Shown here in pieces: positions 1 to 12,992 of a stretch of DNA of 60,000 nucleotides (position 1 is the stretch's first letter; the number at the start of each line of letters is the position of its first letter). The position numbers and the translations under genes are program-made. Source of the stretch: Polytrichum commune (Eukaryota; Streptophyta; Polytrichopsida; Polytrichales; Polytrichaceae). The notes beneath the pieces were generated by a model. That model was not told the origin of the DNA, did no database searches, and was given only the letters and a program-made list of their open reading frames with translations. The stretch spans positions 47,742,001 through 47,802,000 of the forward strand of contig OX485804.1 in the NCBI GenBank assembly GCA_950295325.1. Reading direction: 5' to 3'.

Positions 1-1
1 T

Positions 2-952
2 TCCTTTGGCCTTGGACCTTCTCAGGATGGTACTACTTCTGATGCTCAGCTTCCTGCTATTCAACTTCAAGAAAAGGCGACCTTACTACCTCAGAGAATT
101 AAGAGGATATACTCTGGTTTTGGGTACAAGTCAGACACTGTTGGTACAGAGGATCTTGTGTTTAGAAACACTTCAACACAAAGGGTGAACCCAATGCTGA
201 GCGCAAAATTTGATAAGTTACAGAAATTGACCCCCCCACCTCCCGCACCACTAGGTATGAGGGGCCAATTCTCGATGCTATCTGAGGTCCTTCGAAAACC
301 TGAAGTTTATCGTCCACTTGTGTGGTTCCTCTCCTCATACGCTGTCATTCCTGGCTTGGGGAGCTCGATGTTCTTTTACCAGACACAACACTTGGGCCTC
401 GACTCGTCAGTGGTGGGCCTTGTAAAAGTTGTTGGCCAAGCAGGACTGTTTGCAGGGAGCATCTTATACAACCGAAACCTGAAGAAAGTTCCGCTCCGAA
501 AACTCTTTGGTGGCATTCAAGTGCTCCTCGCATTGTGTATGCTGTCGGATATTTTACTCGTCAACAGAGTGAATTTACAACTTGGGATCCCGGATGGAAC
601 TTTTGTGCTTGGTGCTTCCGCGTTTGTGGAGGCGCTTGCCCAGTTTAAGATTTTACCTTTCATGGTGCTACTGGCCCACCTTTGTCCACCTGGAAGTGAA
701 GGCTCCGTGTTTGCCTTTTTTATGTCGGCGCAGTGCTTGGCTTGCACTATGAGTGCGTACCTTGGAGTCGGCCTCGCATCCTACTTGCACATCTCATCAA
801 ATTCCTTCAATGAGCTCCCTCTCGGCATCATCATTCAAGCTTCATTTGCCTTGCTACCGGTCCTTTGGATCAACTTCATTCCTGAAGAAGAATCCAAGCC
901 TTCTTCATCACCCTCTCCACACCAACTTTTGGATGAAAAATCTGTGCACTAG
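2..952 (+). CDS. Folate-biopterin transporter (FBT/BT1) family protein, 3' part
   Basis: The frame is open from the first bases of the window to a TAG at 950-952, so this is the C-terminal part (about 316 residues) of a gene that starts off the left edge. After a polar loop with a run of prolines there are about six hydrophobic segments, starting with one that reads RPLVWFLSSYAVIPGLGSSM and then SMFFYQTQHLGLD. This pattern matches the second half of the 12-helix BT1/FBT membrane carriers as I know them; members move folates or pterins, in plants including a plastid envelope carrier. The tail after the last helix is short, serine-rich and soluble. No intron is needed within the visible part. 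The family call is fairly firm. The exact subfamily, substrate and membrane cannot be read from half a protein. Confidence 0.82.
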   Translation, partial: SFGLGPSQDGTTSDAQLPAIQLQEKATLLPQRIKRIYSGFGYKSDTVGTEDLVFRNTSTQRVNPMLSAKFDKLQKLTPPPPAPLGMRGQFSMLSEVLRKPEVYRPLVWFLSSYAVIPGLGSSMFFYQTQHLGLDSSVVGLVKVVGQAGLFAGSILYNRNLKKVPLRKLFGGIQVLLALCMLSDILLVNRVNLQLGIPDGTFVLGASAFVEALAQFKILPFMVLLAHLCPPGSEGSVFAFFMSAQCLACTMSAYLGVGLASYLHISSNSFNELPLGIIIQASFALLPVLWINFIPEEESKPSSSPSPHQLLDEKSVH

Positions 953-3900
953 AGAGTTTTGGAAGATTGGTTCTTCCTCAGGTGTGCACGAATTCATGCA
1001 AATCAGTTGACATCAATTTTTAATTCTGTTCTCTCACATGTGACATTACATGTTTCAGAGCAGTGTACTGTGTATTCTAACTTAGCAACCAAAAGGTCGT
1101 TTATATCCCTCAACTTGGGCCTCATGCACCAACCTCATCTTGTTTAGATTGGCTTTTTAGTACATGTCGGTTCACATACGGAGGTGACTAAGAGAAACTC
1201 TTGAAAGTTAACCTGATTGCAAATAGCTTTCTTGTACTAATAGTTTCCTGGTCGATAGATTTTTCATTTACCTCTTCTAGGGACGAGGCAGGCAAGCAAG
1301 AAGGCATCACACAGCTTTTGACTTCAGTTATGCATTTTCATGCATGAGAGAGTAACGGCAATTATACTATAGAACTCATTCTTGTAGGATACTGAAATCC
1401 TTTTGTTCAGACATTCATATACTTATGTCACTGAGACTTTTTGAAACGTCTGTGTGTACCTATGCAATATACCCTCTGGTTCTGCGATTTGACTCATCAT
1501 TGATTGAAAGTCATGTCCCTCCATAGTGTCTGCATCTTCTTGTGTATTGTTTTGGCCGAAGTTAGATCATTCTTCTCTCACTCTCTTGAACCTTCATCTG
1601 GATTATTGTATCTTTCAGGTGAGGATGTTCCTAGTTTGCTGGATGTGTAACTTATTCTTCTGTATTGAGAAGACATGAGGATGAAATATGTGGTTCTTAT
1701 ATATCAATAGTGGCATCTAGGCTATGCCATATCTATTGTTTGGTAAGATACTATTCAATTGGGGCTAATGATTCATGGCTAGGATTTGGCTTGGTCAGTA
1801 TCATTGAGGAAGGAATATGCTCATGGCACAATTCCATCAATTGTCATCATCCAAAAGACTGTCCTGGAGGACTTAAAGCATCTACATTGATTACGGTAAT
1901 AGTGTGGGTTACACTGTCGAGTTACAGGGTTTAAACTTAGGCTTTTTAGGTAAAGCATTTTTTTTTTTTATCAAGTAGCTTCTTTTGCGTTCTTGGATGT
2001 GTTTACTACCTATTTGTGTTATGTTAGTAAAAAATTAATAGCACCATGGAACTCCAAATAGCAACCCACATTATGTACCATAATCAATGTAGTGCAAGTA
2101 TCCACATTGCATGATGACTATTACTAAGGTATGTAGCTCAATTGTGGGCATTTCCAAATTTCACATGCAATTTTAACCATTGGATCGAATTAAAAAAATT
2201 GTCATCCAGTTAGCAATTGTGACTCACAAAGATTGTCATTTCAAGATTGGAGTTGAGATGCATAAGTTATAAGAAGTCAAAGTGAAGAATCTCATTCTCT
2301 TTAAGTGACTCACACATAGACCCTCACACATGTGTATATTGTTGAGCCTAGAATGGGTATAATATTTTTAGCACATAATCCAATTTCATTGTAACGCGTG
2401 CCTTCTTGGTGTCCATGCTTTACTACAAGCCTTGTAATATACCTCTCAAATATAGGTGTCTGATTGAGAGTGACCACATAAGACCCACACACATTATGCT
2501 GTGCATGTGATCAAAAGACTCCAGGCATCTTTGAAGTGAAGGCAATGATTGGTTTTGACAATGAGTTAAAAAAATTGAGGATGTTGCTGAGATGTGTGAT
2601 TATCATATAATGTCATAAATCCATAACCTCTCATAGTTGCACTACATATAATTAAATATTTCAAATATCATGAATGATTGTGTCCACCCTCATCTACATG
2701 ACAACCTGCAAACACTTATTTTTCATCTACCCACAACATCTTTACACTCAACACTTATTGGTATAGATGTTGAGTATAGTATAAAGTTCCTACTGAAAGA
2801 ATATTGAACAGACATTCAATTATTTATTCATTAGCACTATTACCCCATGGGGTCCATCATGACAAGAATAAGCTATTCCCGGGCCACATGGCTCAAGTGC
2901 CAACTTGTGATTACAGTTCTGGTTCACCCAAAGCAGGCAGTTCTTCCCATTGATCACATGGTTATTTGTACCAACGACCATTTGGAGAATTTATTATCTC
3001 CAATTCTACTGCCTTTATTTTGAAATTTTAAGAAAATAAAAAAATAAAAAAGGAAAAACCATCCCACATTGGGACCCCTAATGTACAAAGTGTTTGAATA
3101 AGGAAAGAAAAGAGTCCTTAGGTAAGAACTCAAATAAGAGAAAACTGAACAAATCAACAAACAGCACAGAAATGGAATGAAAGAGAATAGACACATGGAA
3201 AACCCAAGAGGGGCATTGTATTGATAAATCCAATCTCTTAATGCCTGACTTAACATTCCACTAGGTACCAGCCCTCATGTATACACTAAAAGCTGGTAGA
3301 CTTTTCACATTCCAAAGTGCCCATCCACTAAGAACAACAGTTTGGCAATCTTAACCGAGCATCAGATGCAACTCCTACAACACATAATTCAGATGCAACC
3401 TGACTTTCTGGATCCAACTTCAGTGGTCTCCACGAATACTAGGCACCGGTAAAATTGTGAGCTTTTGCACCAGTGCCATACATGAAGTATGTGAGTGAGC
3501 TCCTATTCAGGCAAATTTTGATCTCCATTTAAATCACATGAAAGGAGGGATCAGAACTTGTAAATCCAACTTGCGAGTATTTGAGTGGCAGTGATCCACA
3601 GATTAGCTGGACTCAATTTGACACAAGAAGAGAATTAGAACCAAAGTCAAAAGGCAAGTGGATAATTTGTTGGATCTTCAACCTGTAGAGGAAAGAGAAG
3701 TCTGCACTTTGCGTTGCACTTTGAACATGACAAGAGAACGACGCAACAAACAGATGTACCACCCACATTGATGTTACAAGCTTACCTCAGCTCAGTGACA
3801 GGCGAAAACTGAGATTATGCCATTAGACCCAGCTCTAGATTGGGAAGTACAGTTGATTTTCACTGTGTCTTACTTTTGACAATCATTTCTGACAGAGTAC

Positions 3901-3961
3901 AACAGCAGCTGTAACCTTAACCTAGTCGCTTTAATAGTCGGAATGGTAAGACTGCACCATG
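953..3961. other. Intergenic region between two convergent genes
   Basis: This stretch must hold the 3' UTR of the transporter gene (+) and that of the U-box gene (-). I see no convincing coding sequence. Open frames are short and lack recognisable motifs, and no clear AATAAA signal could be tied to either gene. Confidence 0.5.
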
Positions 3962-6900
3962 CTATGAGGCATTATAGGACCACACAGATTGAGCACTGGG
4001 GGTAGTATAAAACCCTCCGATGTTGTTCAACCTCTCTGTGTTGTTGGCCGGTAAATTGGACCAAGCTGTACTGCCAAGTCCTGTTGACCAACTGCTACTA
4101 CTGTCCCATACTCCTATGTTCTCCATGTGCACCCCTGACCTGCACCCTCCCAAAATCTCCCATAAGTCTGTTGACTGCTGCTTGAGCAACAATTTAGTAG
4201 AACCAACCCTATTACACCCTTCCTTTTTTACATTTTTATGACATTAGCAACAGTGAAACTCCAAGTAAAACTACATAGTCATCTGTGCAGTCTTTGCCAT
4301 TTGAACCTCACTTGACTGCCTCAAAGCCCAACATTCAAGTCCCATGTAGCACTCTTACCAATGCATTGACACAGTACAGAGGTTGCTAGTTACTCATAAA
4401 TATGAGAATGTGCACTAATACCCTTTGCATTGACTACTTAGAGCATAAGTGGACACCTAGTGCATGGTACACCTGACTGTTGTCAGGTGTACACTGTTGG
4501 CATGTAAAATCTATCCTTGTTACAGTCCAACTCCTAACCAAGCAAACCTCTCACAAACAATAGGGTAAATGTGGGCACTCAAATATCTGACTTTCATCAC
4601 TTATAAAAGCAGGTTCAAAATAGTTTAGAGATGTTTCGCAATCCTACAATAGAACACTGAACACTGAGGTTTACATCTTCTGAAAATCAGGGCAGAAGTC
4701 AGCCAGCACGTTTTCTAGAACTCAGGGCCTACAATGAGGGCCACTGTTGAGTACCACTATCATTCACAAGCCTCAAACTATGAGGTGTGCCTCAAAGCAG
4801 TCTACATGAAAAAATCAACACCTGAGACAAAAATCCTGAAGATCCTGGTCATATCATTTGAAGAATCAAACAAGAAAAGTCTTTACATACAAACAAAATC
4901 TCCAGAGTGGAAAAGTTGGACACACATTAAATAAGCAGATATGCTTAAAGTAAGAGAGGAGGTCTGTAACATAAGGTTCCATGTAAATGGAACTAACTTA
5001 ACTGCAGTGAACTAGGACCCTGTGTAAAGAACTAGAAGAGCTATGTGGAACTTAAACCCCAACCTTGAGATAGGGCATGGGTGGAGCTATAGACGAGGAG
5101 AGGTGAGGGAGCAACATAAATAGTTACATACGTATATTTCTCTGCCTTGGTGTTGGGTGGTGGCTCAAACTCTCAATAGCTCATGGAGAGATGGTTCAAG
5201 CCTTAGATAGAACTCTAGACTAGAAACTGTTACAATAGGCATTAGACTCTTAAAATATTTGCAATCAGAAAAGCCCTCGATGCTACACTTCTGTATATGT
5301 GCTATGCTGTACATTGACATGGGGGGTATACAAAGAATGACCTAAAAAGTCCCAGGTGTTTGCACTGACAGTACTCTGCGCATGAATTTGACTCATTTGC
5401 AGTAGATACTGACCAAATTTCAGGATACTAAAACCCTGTGGCCTAAATCCTTTTTCTTAAAACCTGTACAGCTTTTTGAAAGGACACATTACAGGATGTT
5501 ACAAGGTTATTGGGTAACAAGGAAGACTCACCCACGTTGAAGACGGCTTAAATTTTCTCGATACTCAATAATCTGACCCCGAAGAATGTGGTTAGGTCTC
5601 AGTGTTTTATCAACACCCATGTTACCACCAGGGGGTGGTGGCATTACTTCACCAGTCATAGGGCTCGTATCATGAGTCCTGCATCATAGTATGACCGCAA
5701 TTTAGTCATCTCTTTCTCAAGGTACTTCCAGAACCTTTAACCATGAAACTGTAACCTTCAACAAAGAGTCTATTTGAACATTCCCACTTATTTCTGTAAT
5801 TGAATCTGGACTGCTTACAACTTCAGAATTGTATAGATATATTTATCACACATATTCCATAACTTATCTCTCATTATACATGCTGCTCGATTGCTACTGA
5901 ATCAAAGTTTTGAGCTTAAAAAACTAGTAAGACTAAAACTGAGGAGAGTAGCAAGCGATAGCAGCACCAAACACAGATAATCAGGACACAAATGCTTTCA
6001 CATAAAAAATGGAGGGGAAGAGGCCACAAAACTGGAGCCAGCGAAGTATAGCAGCGCGCTCATAGGAGTGACCATCAGCAGTGATGACAGGGTCCTGCAT
6101 CACCTCCTGCGTGATACAATCTACGAACTCAGGAGGTACATGGGGTTGCTGTAGAAGAGTATCACTTGTGTCCCAGTTTGGCATTGGTGAATTGAATACA
6201 AAAGCTGACTGATCAGACCACAGGCTATGGCTGCTCAAGGGTGAGGACATAGTACAGTTCAGAGTATCATTTTGTGCCTTGGTTGAGAATAAACACGCAG
6301 GTAGCTGAGGCTCCAACTCAGAAGAGACAGCAGTGCCACAAGGACTGACTGTCTTTGGTGCCTGCCCTTGTGCAAGCATCCAGGGTGTAGGCTTGGAAGT
6401 GTCCGTCACACTGGGGAGCTGAAACTGATCAAATTGTGGAGCTTCCCACATTTTCCATTTACCATCTCCAGAAGCAGCATCCACACCAAGAAGCTTGCTC
6501 CCAGGATCAAAACCTATCCGCCTCCCACTGCTGTTGATGTCATCTGCCCAAGGCTCCAAAATCGGCCGAGATAATGGTTCCTGGGAATTAAGACCTCGAT
6601 CTCCTAAAACCCCTGAGACTGGTGCATGAATAGGGGGTTGTGGTCCAATTGGTGCCACATAATTGGTGCTATTAAGACCTTGACTAAACAATGTCTCACA
6701 GGTGCCCTCTGCTGATTGGCAGATAAGGTCTCTCTCCCTTTCCTGCACAGCAATGGCCAAGGACATTCAGTACAAGCATCACAAACTGCACTACTCCATC
6801 ACTCCAGGTTTCTTCTTTACCACTCTTGACACTGAGGACAATTGCTCTCTCCCATCCCAGCATGATACATCACTTGGTTATACAGCACAACAACCAAGAA

Positions 6901-9900
6901 AGAGCTATCATTCTACCACTATTCCATAATATCCTCTCATCAGCAAACTTCTCCAGTCACAGATAACATAAGACCAGTGGATGTCAGGAGCTGAACAGGC
7001 AATTAAACTCCATCCTACATTTTGTATTAAAGCTACACTCACTTAATTGGCCTACTTAGATTTACAATAGCATCCGTGAATCCAGCCATATTGCAGTGAG
7101 CTTCCACAAGCTGCAGCTGATGCCAAGAAGAAAGGATATTGCTCACAAAGAGGTACAGGAGTACTTCAGAACAGACGTCTGAAAGGAGAGGGCCAGATTC
7201 AAGCAAGCCAATGGGACTCCATTATTGTTAAATTTGATCTATAAGGCAAGTGTTGAAGCATACGTGAAGTTTTGCCCTCCTCAACCAGACCAGAACTTTC
7301 TGTCATTATGCTTCTTGATTCTATACTTAACATTTATTTCTGGAACCTGCAAGCTGACGTTATGATGAGAATTAAAACCATCACAGGCAGAATTTTTGAG
7401 CTGACAAAGTTGGGCTCTACAACAATTACAGTTGCTATGTGGCGGGTTACATCCTCAACCTAGAAGAGAAGGAATTCAATGGAAGAGAGGAACCACATAA
7501 ACAACTATCACTAACCAGATGCATTAAATAACTCCGAGCTCAATCTGCACAATGTAAAAATGTGGAAGCGCCATGCTAACCCTATGAGGAGCACATGAAG
7601 AAAAATCCTGGTCTACATTGCCGTGCCAGTGACTAGTTGCCACCAGATTCCCAGCAGGAACAATATCTGGTGCATGAATGAACCAGTATGGTCATATGCA
7701 AGAGCATAGGTATCATGATAATAGAATCTAGATACTGAGACGTTGGGTCACTTCAGGATAAGGAAAACTGTAATCATGTCAACTACATTCTTGGTTGGGA
7801 GACACATGCTATGAAGCAATGCCAGATCATATGTTCATGAAGCATCAGCTTCTTCTGTCTGAGTTCAAGCATACTTACCCTACGAAAGCCTCCATCTGAA
7901 AAGTAAGGTAAGAGCTGTCCGAGGGAGAAAAGAGTGACTGCACTACTAAAACTGGCTACTGACTGTCACCTGGGAGGGGTAGTTCAAGAGGAACGTTAGT
8001 TTGCCACTGAGTGTAGGAAATAGTAAGGACATAAGAATTGCTGTTAATTACTTGCAACAATATCATGACATTTGAACGAATTCTTATCTATGTCAAAAGC
8101 CGCAAAACGCAGTCATGCAAGTCTTGCAGACACTAGGACGCAGTGTCCAGGATTTGTGTGTCATGTGACGCCTGCTTGTCGACACTCACCCCTCACACAG
8201 AATTAGAGTGCTTTTCAGCTCTTACCCTACATTTGAACTGCTCATATTTCAGGAATGCATAGGAGGTATATTTATCAGGGTTCTTAATGTCGCAATTTCT
8301 TGCAACCATGCTCCATAATCCCTCTCGTATGACCATAGCACCGCCAACATTTTCCAAAGGTATGGCACAAATCTGTAATTCTTTCTGCTTACCAGGTCAG
8401 GTAGACTGTCGGAGTCGTTAGAGTAGTCTGCCGCCTGTCTCCAATTCCCTCTGTCCAAGCAGTGGTTATTAGCTGGCTGCATTTCGACATTGTTCGGGAT
8501 TCCAGACAAGGTAGCAGGTTTGTCTGACACGGGTGCTGGAGAGGAAGCTTTGCCCCAGACATTTGTCCATGGCATACGCTTCCAAGCAGAATAACCAGTT
8601 TCGGAATGCTTCCCATTTGGTATCACTCCGTTTGCGCAAGGGCTTTGGGTTGATTGTGTGCCTGCAATTCCAGTAGTAGCCACACCTTTGGGAGGCTTCG
8701 CTCCCACACTGAAACCCTTCCCCCAGAAAGATGTGCCATTTGCATTCTGCGATTTAGGGTTTGCGATAACAGGGGAAGAACCCTTCACATTATTTCGTGC
8801 TGCTTTCAAAACTCCTGCCATCTTCGCATCTCCTGTATTCTTCACACCCAGATCTACCCTACCTACCTTACCCCCCAACTTTTTGCCAAACTCCCCCCCA
8901 GAATTGTTGCTGTTCTGGCTCGGGAGAAGTGGTTTCATCGTGCCTTCCACCACCACCTTCTTCTCAACCTCACTCACTGATGGTTTCCGCTCATTCAAAA
9001 CCTTAACCTTACTCTCTTTCTTTTTGGATTCTTTCTTCATTAAATCTGTCAACTCCTCCTCGGTACCCTCCTTGTTTCCCCTGTCCTTCTCTTTAACCTT
9101 CTCCTGCCGCCTACGCTCTGCTTCCCGCTCCCTCCGAAGCTCCCTCTCTCGTTCAGCCGCAGCTTCCCGCTCGCTCTCCTTCTCAGCCTCCAGTTTCTCA
9201 TCCCGCAGTCGCCGTCTCTCCTCCACCAGCCTTGCCACTTCCTCCCGTTGCCGTCTCTCCTCCGCCTCCAACTGCTCCCTCTCAATTCTTGCCTGCCGTT
9301 TCTCCTGCGCTTTCCTTCTTGCCTTCTCCCCCCTGCTCCCTTCTTTATTCGCCGTATCCTCTCGCCGCTGGCTCCCTCTCCCTCTCCCACCATTCGCCGG
9401 ATCCTCCCCATTCACCCTCTCGCCTTTCCAAACAATTTGCCCTAGCCATCTAAAGCACACAAAAACCATAGAAAAAACTCTAAAAATCGACACCTCGTCC
9501 CCTCCCCCCCCGCCACATTTCTCCTTACCAAAATACCCTCCCCCATAATTCCCACCATTCGCCACTCCATGATCCCCACCCCAGTGCGGTGACCAAGAGG
9601 ATCCATACGGCCCCCCAAAGAAAGAAGAACCTCTAGCCCCATGGCTCCCATGGTTCCCAGATGCCCATCCTCTGTTAACCCCATTCAACGGGGGATTCAA
9701 GCGCTCAGGCCATCCTCTCCCACCCCATGGCCCAGCCCTACCATCCCCACCCCTAGCTCCAGAACCACTACTAAACATCCCACCCGCAGCAGGAGGCGAA
9801 TGCACACCTCCATTTCCTCCTCCTAACCCTCCTGGACTCCCCCCTGCAGCAGCAGCTACATTGCCATTGCTATTGCTACTGCTATGGCTCCCTCCAGAAG

Positions 9901-10303
9901 GCACATCCAACACAGGTCTGCGAGACACATGCCCACAGTAAGTGCACATGAATTTGCCTCCTGCGGGTGCCTGATCCCGGTACGCCGACAGGCAATTGCG
10001 GCACCTCCGGGTGGCCTCTTTACGCAATTTGGCCGCCTCCTGTGCCTCCAGCCTCCTCCTCTCCCGCAAAAATGCGCTCCGTCTCGCCCTCCACATCGAC
10101 AGGCGAGGCATGGCCAGCTCATACCACCCCAGGCTCACCAGGAGTACCCCCACGCACGCTAGCCGGGGTGATGTCACTTCGAATTGGAACTTGGGCGGTA
10201 ACAGCTGCGACAACGCCCACAGAATTATGAGCGGGATGATGAGCCACGGCAACATCGTGACTATTCGCCGTGACCACCTTGATGCCACACACAGTATGCA
10301 CAT
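3962..10303 (-). CDS. Membrane-anchored zinc-ribbon, coiled-coil and U-box protein ('NST1-like' plant family)
   Basis: Multi-exon model, transcribed right to left. The first coding exon, 10303-8393, encodes 637 residues. Residues 17-37 and 46-65 are hydrophobic, C101/C104 and C120/C123 form a CxxC...CxxC zinc ribbon, a Gly/Ser-rich stretch and a further hydrophobic segment follow near 275-295, and then a long Glu/Arg/Lys coiled coil. The start at 10303 (MCILC...) was chosen because relatives, as I recall them, begin there; an ATG seven codons upstream is in frame. Exon 6742-6033 runs into a U-box (CITQEVMQDPVITADGHSYE), which 5678-5532 completes (HDTSPMTGEV, then LRPNHILRGQ). Exon 4139-3962 ends QSVWSYNAS, close to the QSLWSYN end I recall for seed-plant relatives. 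The 6033/5678 and 5532/4139 junctions keep phase. One or more small exons between 8392 and 6743 are unresolved (a 17-bp candidate lies at 7895-7879). Predicted role: membrane-tethered E3 ubiquitin ligase, by inference from the U-box. Confidence 0.72.
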
Positions 10304-10642
10304 TCTCCCTCTCTCCTCCCCCACTTCCCCTTCCCACCCCCACTCCCCTCCTTCCCCTTCCTTCTTTACACCCTACTCTCCTCTTCCTTAACTCGCATGG
10401 CATTGTGCCTCCTCCACCCCCGCATTCTTCCTTTTCTTCTTCCTCCTCTTCTTCCTCCTCTTCTTCTTCTTCTTCTTCTTCTCCCTTTCAATCGTCACCC
10501 CCCTCTGCCCCCCCCATCCCCGTCCTCCCGATCAAAATTGCTCGCCAGCTGCAGCTCCCGCATCCCCGAATTCTTCTTCCTCAATCATACACCATAGAAC
10601 ACAAAACGCAAAACCTCCTCTGTCTCTGCCCCTCCCCCTCCC

Positions 10643-10684
<42 letters not shown>

Positions 10685-10800
10685 CCTTCGTTCTTCTTGT
10701 GTCGTCCTGTGCTGCCGCCTTGGCTTGCTTTGCCTCGCCTCTGTCCTACTGTAGGCCTGCCATGAGCATCCACCGATACCTATAACGCGAACCGCATCAA
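10304..10800 (-). promoter_or_regulatory. Leader/promoter region of the U-box gene, pyrimidine-rich on +
   Basis: Directly upstream of the start codon the + strand is almost pure pyrimidine: TTC/TCC repeats at about 10430-10490, a C run at 10640-10653 and (CT)14 at 10653-10680. The transcript would carry GA-rich sequence. Long CT/GA tracts near transcription starts are common in plant promoters. No TATA box could be assigned with confidence. Confidence 0.4.
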
Positions 10801-10918
10801 TGGCAACGAAATGGCCCAGGGTTGGCCCGGCCTTCCTCTCTCTTCTCTCTTCCTCTGCTCTCTCGCTCGCTTTCTCTTGCCCTTCCTCTCTCGCTTTCTC
10901 TCGCTCTCCCCCTCCCCG

Positions 10919-12800
10919 GCCTGTGTATGATCGCAGGCTGGGCTAGGTTGTAGTAGTGTAAAAGGAGGAGTGCGGCCAAAGAAAGAACTTATTACCCTGG
11001 CTGAGCCTCTCGCCTTGCCATTCACATCCCTTTGTTTCCATTTCTATTGCCTATTGCCTACCAAAGTAGTAGGCTTTCTAAAGTTCTTTGCCTAGTGTCC
11101 CCACCTTCCCCATCCACGTTGGGACCCACCTAGGCTCGTCGTCGCTTCTTCATTGTTTTTCGATGACCGGTTTGGGGTAAGATTGATTAATGGGATTACT
11201 TTCTCAAATTCTACATGGACTCCATCATCATCATCATTTTGTCATACATAAATATTGTCATGTCACCAATTTCACTTCCAATATCCAGTCTGTGGTTGTC
11301 CTCCCTTTCTCTCTCGCGTGTGTGATTGCAGGTTAGATTGTAGTGCAAAAGGGAGAGGGTGCATGCCAAAGAGAAATTACCATGCCTTTGCCTTTCGACT
11401 CTATAGGCTACCTTGCCATTCATATCCCTTTGTTCTTATTTCTATTGCCTACCTAGGTAAGGAGGTCTTCTTAGTTCTAGTGTCCAACCTTCCCCCATCC
11501 ATCATGGGACCCATATAGGCTCATGGCGACTTTATTGTTGTTATTCATCAATTAGTTTGAAGTTGGGGTAAGATCCGTTATGGATTGGTTTGCCATGATA
11601 TAAGATAATATAATATTGACAAACTACGTAGTACATGGACTTTATCATTGTGTCGTACACAAACATTGTCATGTCACCGATTTCACAAACAATATCCAAT
11701 ATTTTTTGTTATCATCCCTTTATGTGTAATCACAAACTAGGTTTAAAGTTTGAAGGGGGAATGCATGCCAAAGAAATAACTTACCCCAGGTGAGTCTATC
11801 GGTTCTTACCTTGTCATTCGCATCCCTTTGTTTTCAATTTTATTGCCTATGTAGGTAGATAGGCCTTCTAGGTACTTTGTCTAGCTTCCAACCTCCCACC
11901 TTTTCCCTAGTGGGGCCACAGTTGCTATGCTTGTGGTGACTTTTTCATGTCTTTTCATCCAATCAGCTTGGGGTAAGATAAATAATGGATTGGTTTGCCA
12001 TGGTGTAGTGGAATATCATTAATTTACCGACATGGACATTATTGTGTCATGTATGTAAAATTCCTTGGTTGACCATAAATCATGCCATAGGATTGAGTTC
12101 ATAACAATATCCAAACATTTTGTTGTTCTCTCTTCATTGCTCGTGTGTGATCCGAAATTAAGTTGTGGTGTAAAAGGAGGAGTGCGGCCCAAGGAAACAA
12201 CTTGCCATGGATAAGTGTCTCTTGGCTCTATACATACCATAGTTGGTTTCAAAGTGATTTCCAAAGTGGATCTTTTGTTTTCACATCCCTTTGTTATATT
12301 GCCTACCTAGGTAAGCCTTAAGTTCTTTGCCTAGCCTCCCTCCACGATGCCCCCCCCCCCTTGTGGTGTTTGTGGTAATTTTTTCATGGCTTTCCATCCA
12401 GTTGGTTTGGGATGAGGTAAATTATGGATTTTTTTGCCATTCCATAGTGAAATATTGGCAAACTAGGTATGCCGACATCATTGTGTCATACATGTAGAAC
12501 TTATTGAATGATCGCAAACCATTGTTTTTTATTACCCTCCCGTCCTCCCTCATATGTATGATTACATCCTAAGGTGCTATCTAAAAGGGGGAGTATGACT
12601 GAAGGAAGAACTTACCATGTTAATTATCTCAACTAGCTCTATCATGCCATCCACATTCCTTTGCCTATAGACCCCTTGTTTCCTAGACCCCCCCCCCCCT
12701 CCACGTTGAGACCCACCCCGGCTCGTTGAGAGTATTTTACGGTGTTCCATCCATCAATTGAGGGTTGGGGTTGGGTTAAGATTAATTATTGATTGGTTTG
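10919..12800. repeat. Degenerate tandem repeat, unit about 405 bp, about 4.7 copies
   Basis: The same succession of words returns five times. Each unit starts near a TGTGTGAT-like word (10921, 11319, 11723, 12144, 12553), followed by AAAAGGAGGAGTGCGGCC or a variant, an AAGAACTTACC-like stretch, CATCCCTTTGTT, CCACGTTGGGACCCACCTAGG or a variant, and GGTTTGGGGTAAGAT. Spacings are about 398, 404, 421 and 409 bp. Copies have diverged by substitutions and small gaps. No open reading frame persists across units, so this looks like non-coding satellite-like DNA. Confidence 0.8.
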
Positions 12801-12924
12801 GCAAGATAAATTGGACATTGTTCATGAGAATGATGCCATCTATGATACAATGATGGCCATGTAAGCTCCTAAATTGTGTGATTGACTTTGTGCAAAGGAT
12901 AGTTTTAATGTCCTTGCAAGGTAA

Positions 12925-12930
<6 letters not shown>

Positions 12931-12990
<60 letters not shown>
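12931..12990. repeat. (CT)30 microsatellite
   Basis: Sixty uninterrupted bases of CT dinucleotide, beginning about 130 bp after the 405-bp tandem array. Confidence 0.97.

Positions 12991-12992
<2 letters not shown>

Noticed and set aside
5528-6766. A separate U-box gene ending at the in-frame TGA at 5528-5530
   Set aside because: The TGA follows a good donor (GTGAGT) and the next exon at 4139 continues in phase to a tail typical of the same family as the 8.4-10.3 kb exon. One long gene explains more, though this is not proven.
8654-10391. Long Ser/Pro-rich open frames on the + strand across 8.6-10.4 kb
   Set aside because: They are antisense to the first exon of the U-box gene. Its AG-rich coiled-coil codons read as Ser/Leu/Pro on the other strand. 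No motifs.
10270-10785. 171-codon Ser/Pro-rich frame on the + strand
   Set aside because: It is produced by CT/TTC microsatellites of a leader region, with no recognisable domain.
10919-12800. CRISPR-like array
   Set aside because: Units are about 405 bp and diverged throughout. There are no short identical repeats with unique spacers, and the context is eukaryotic.
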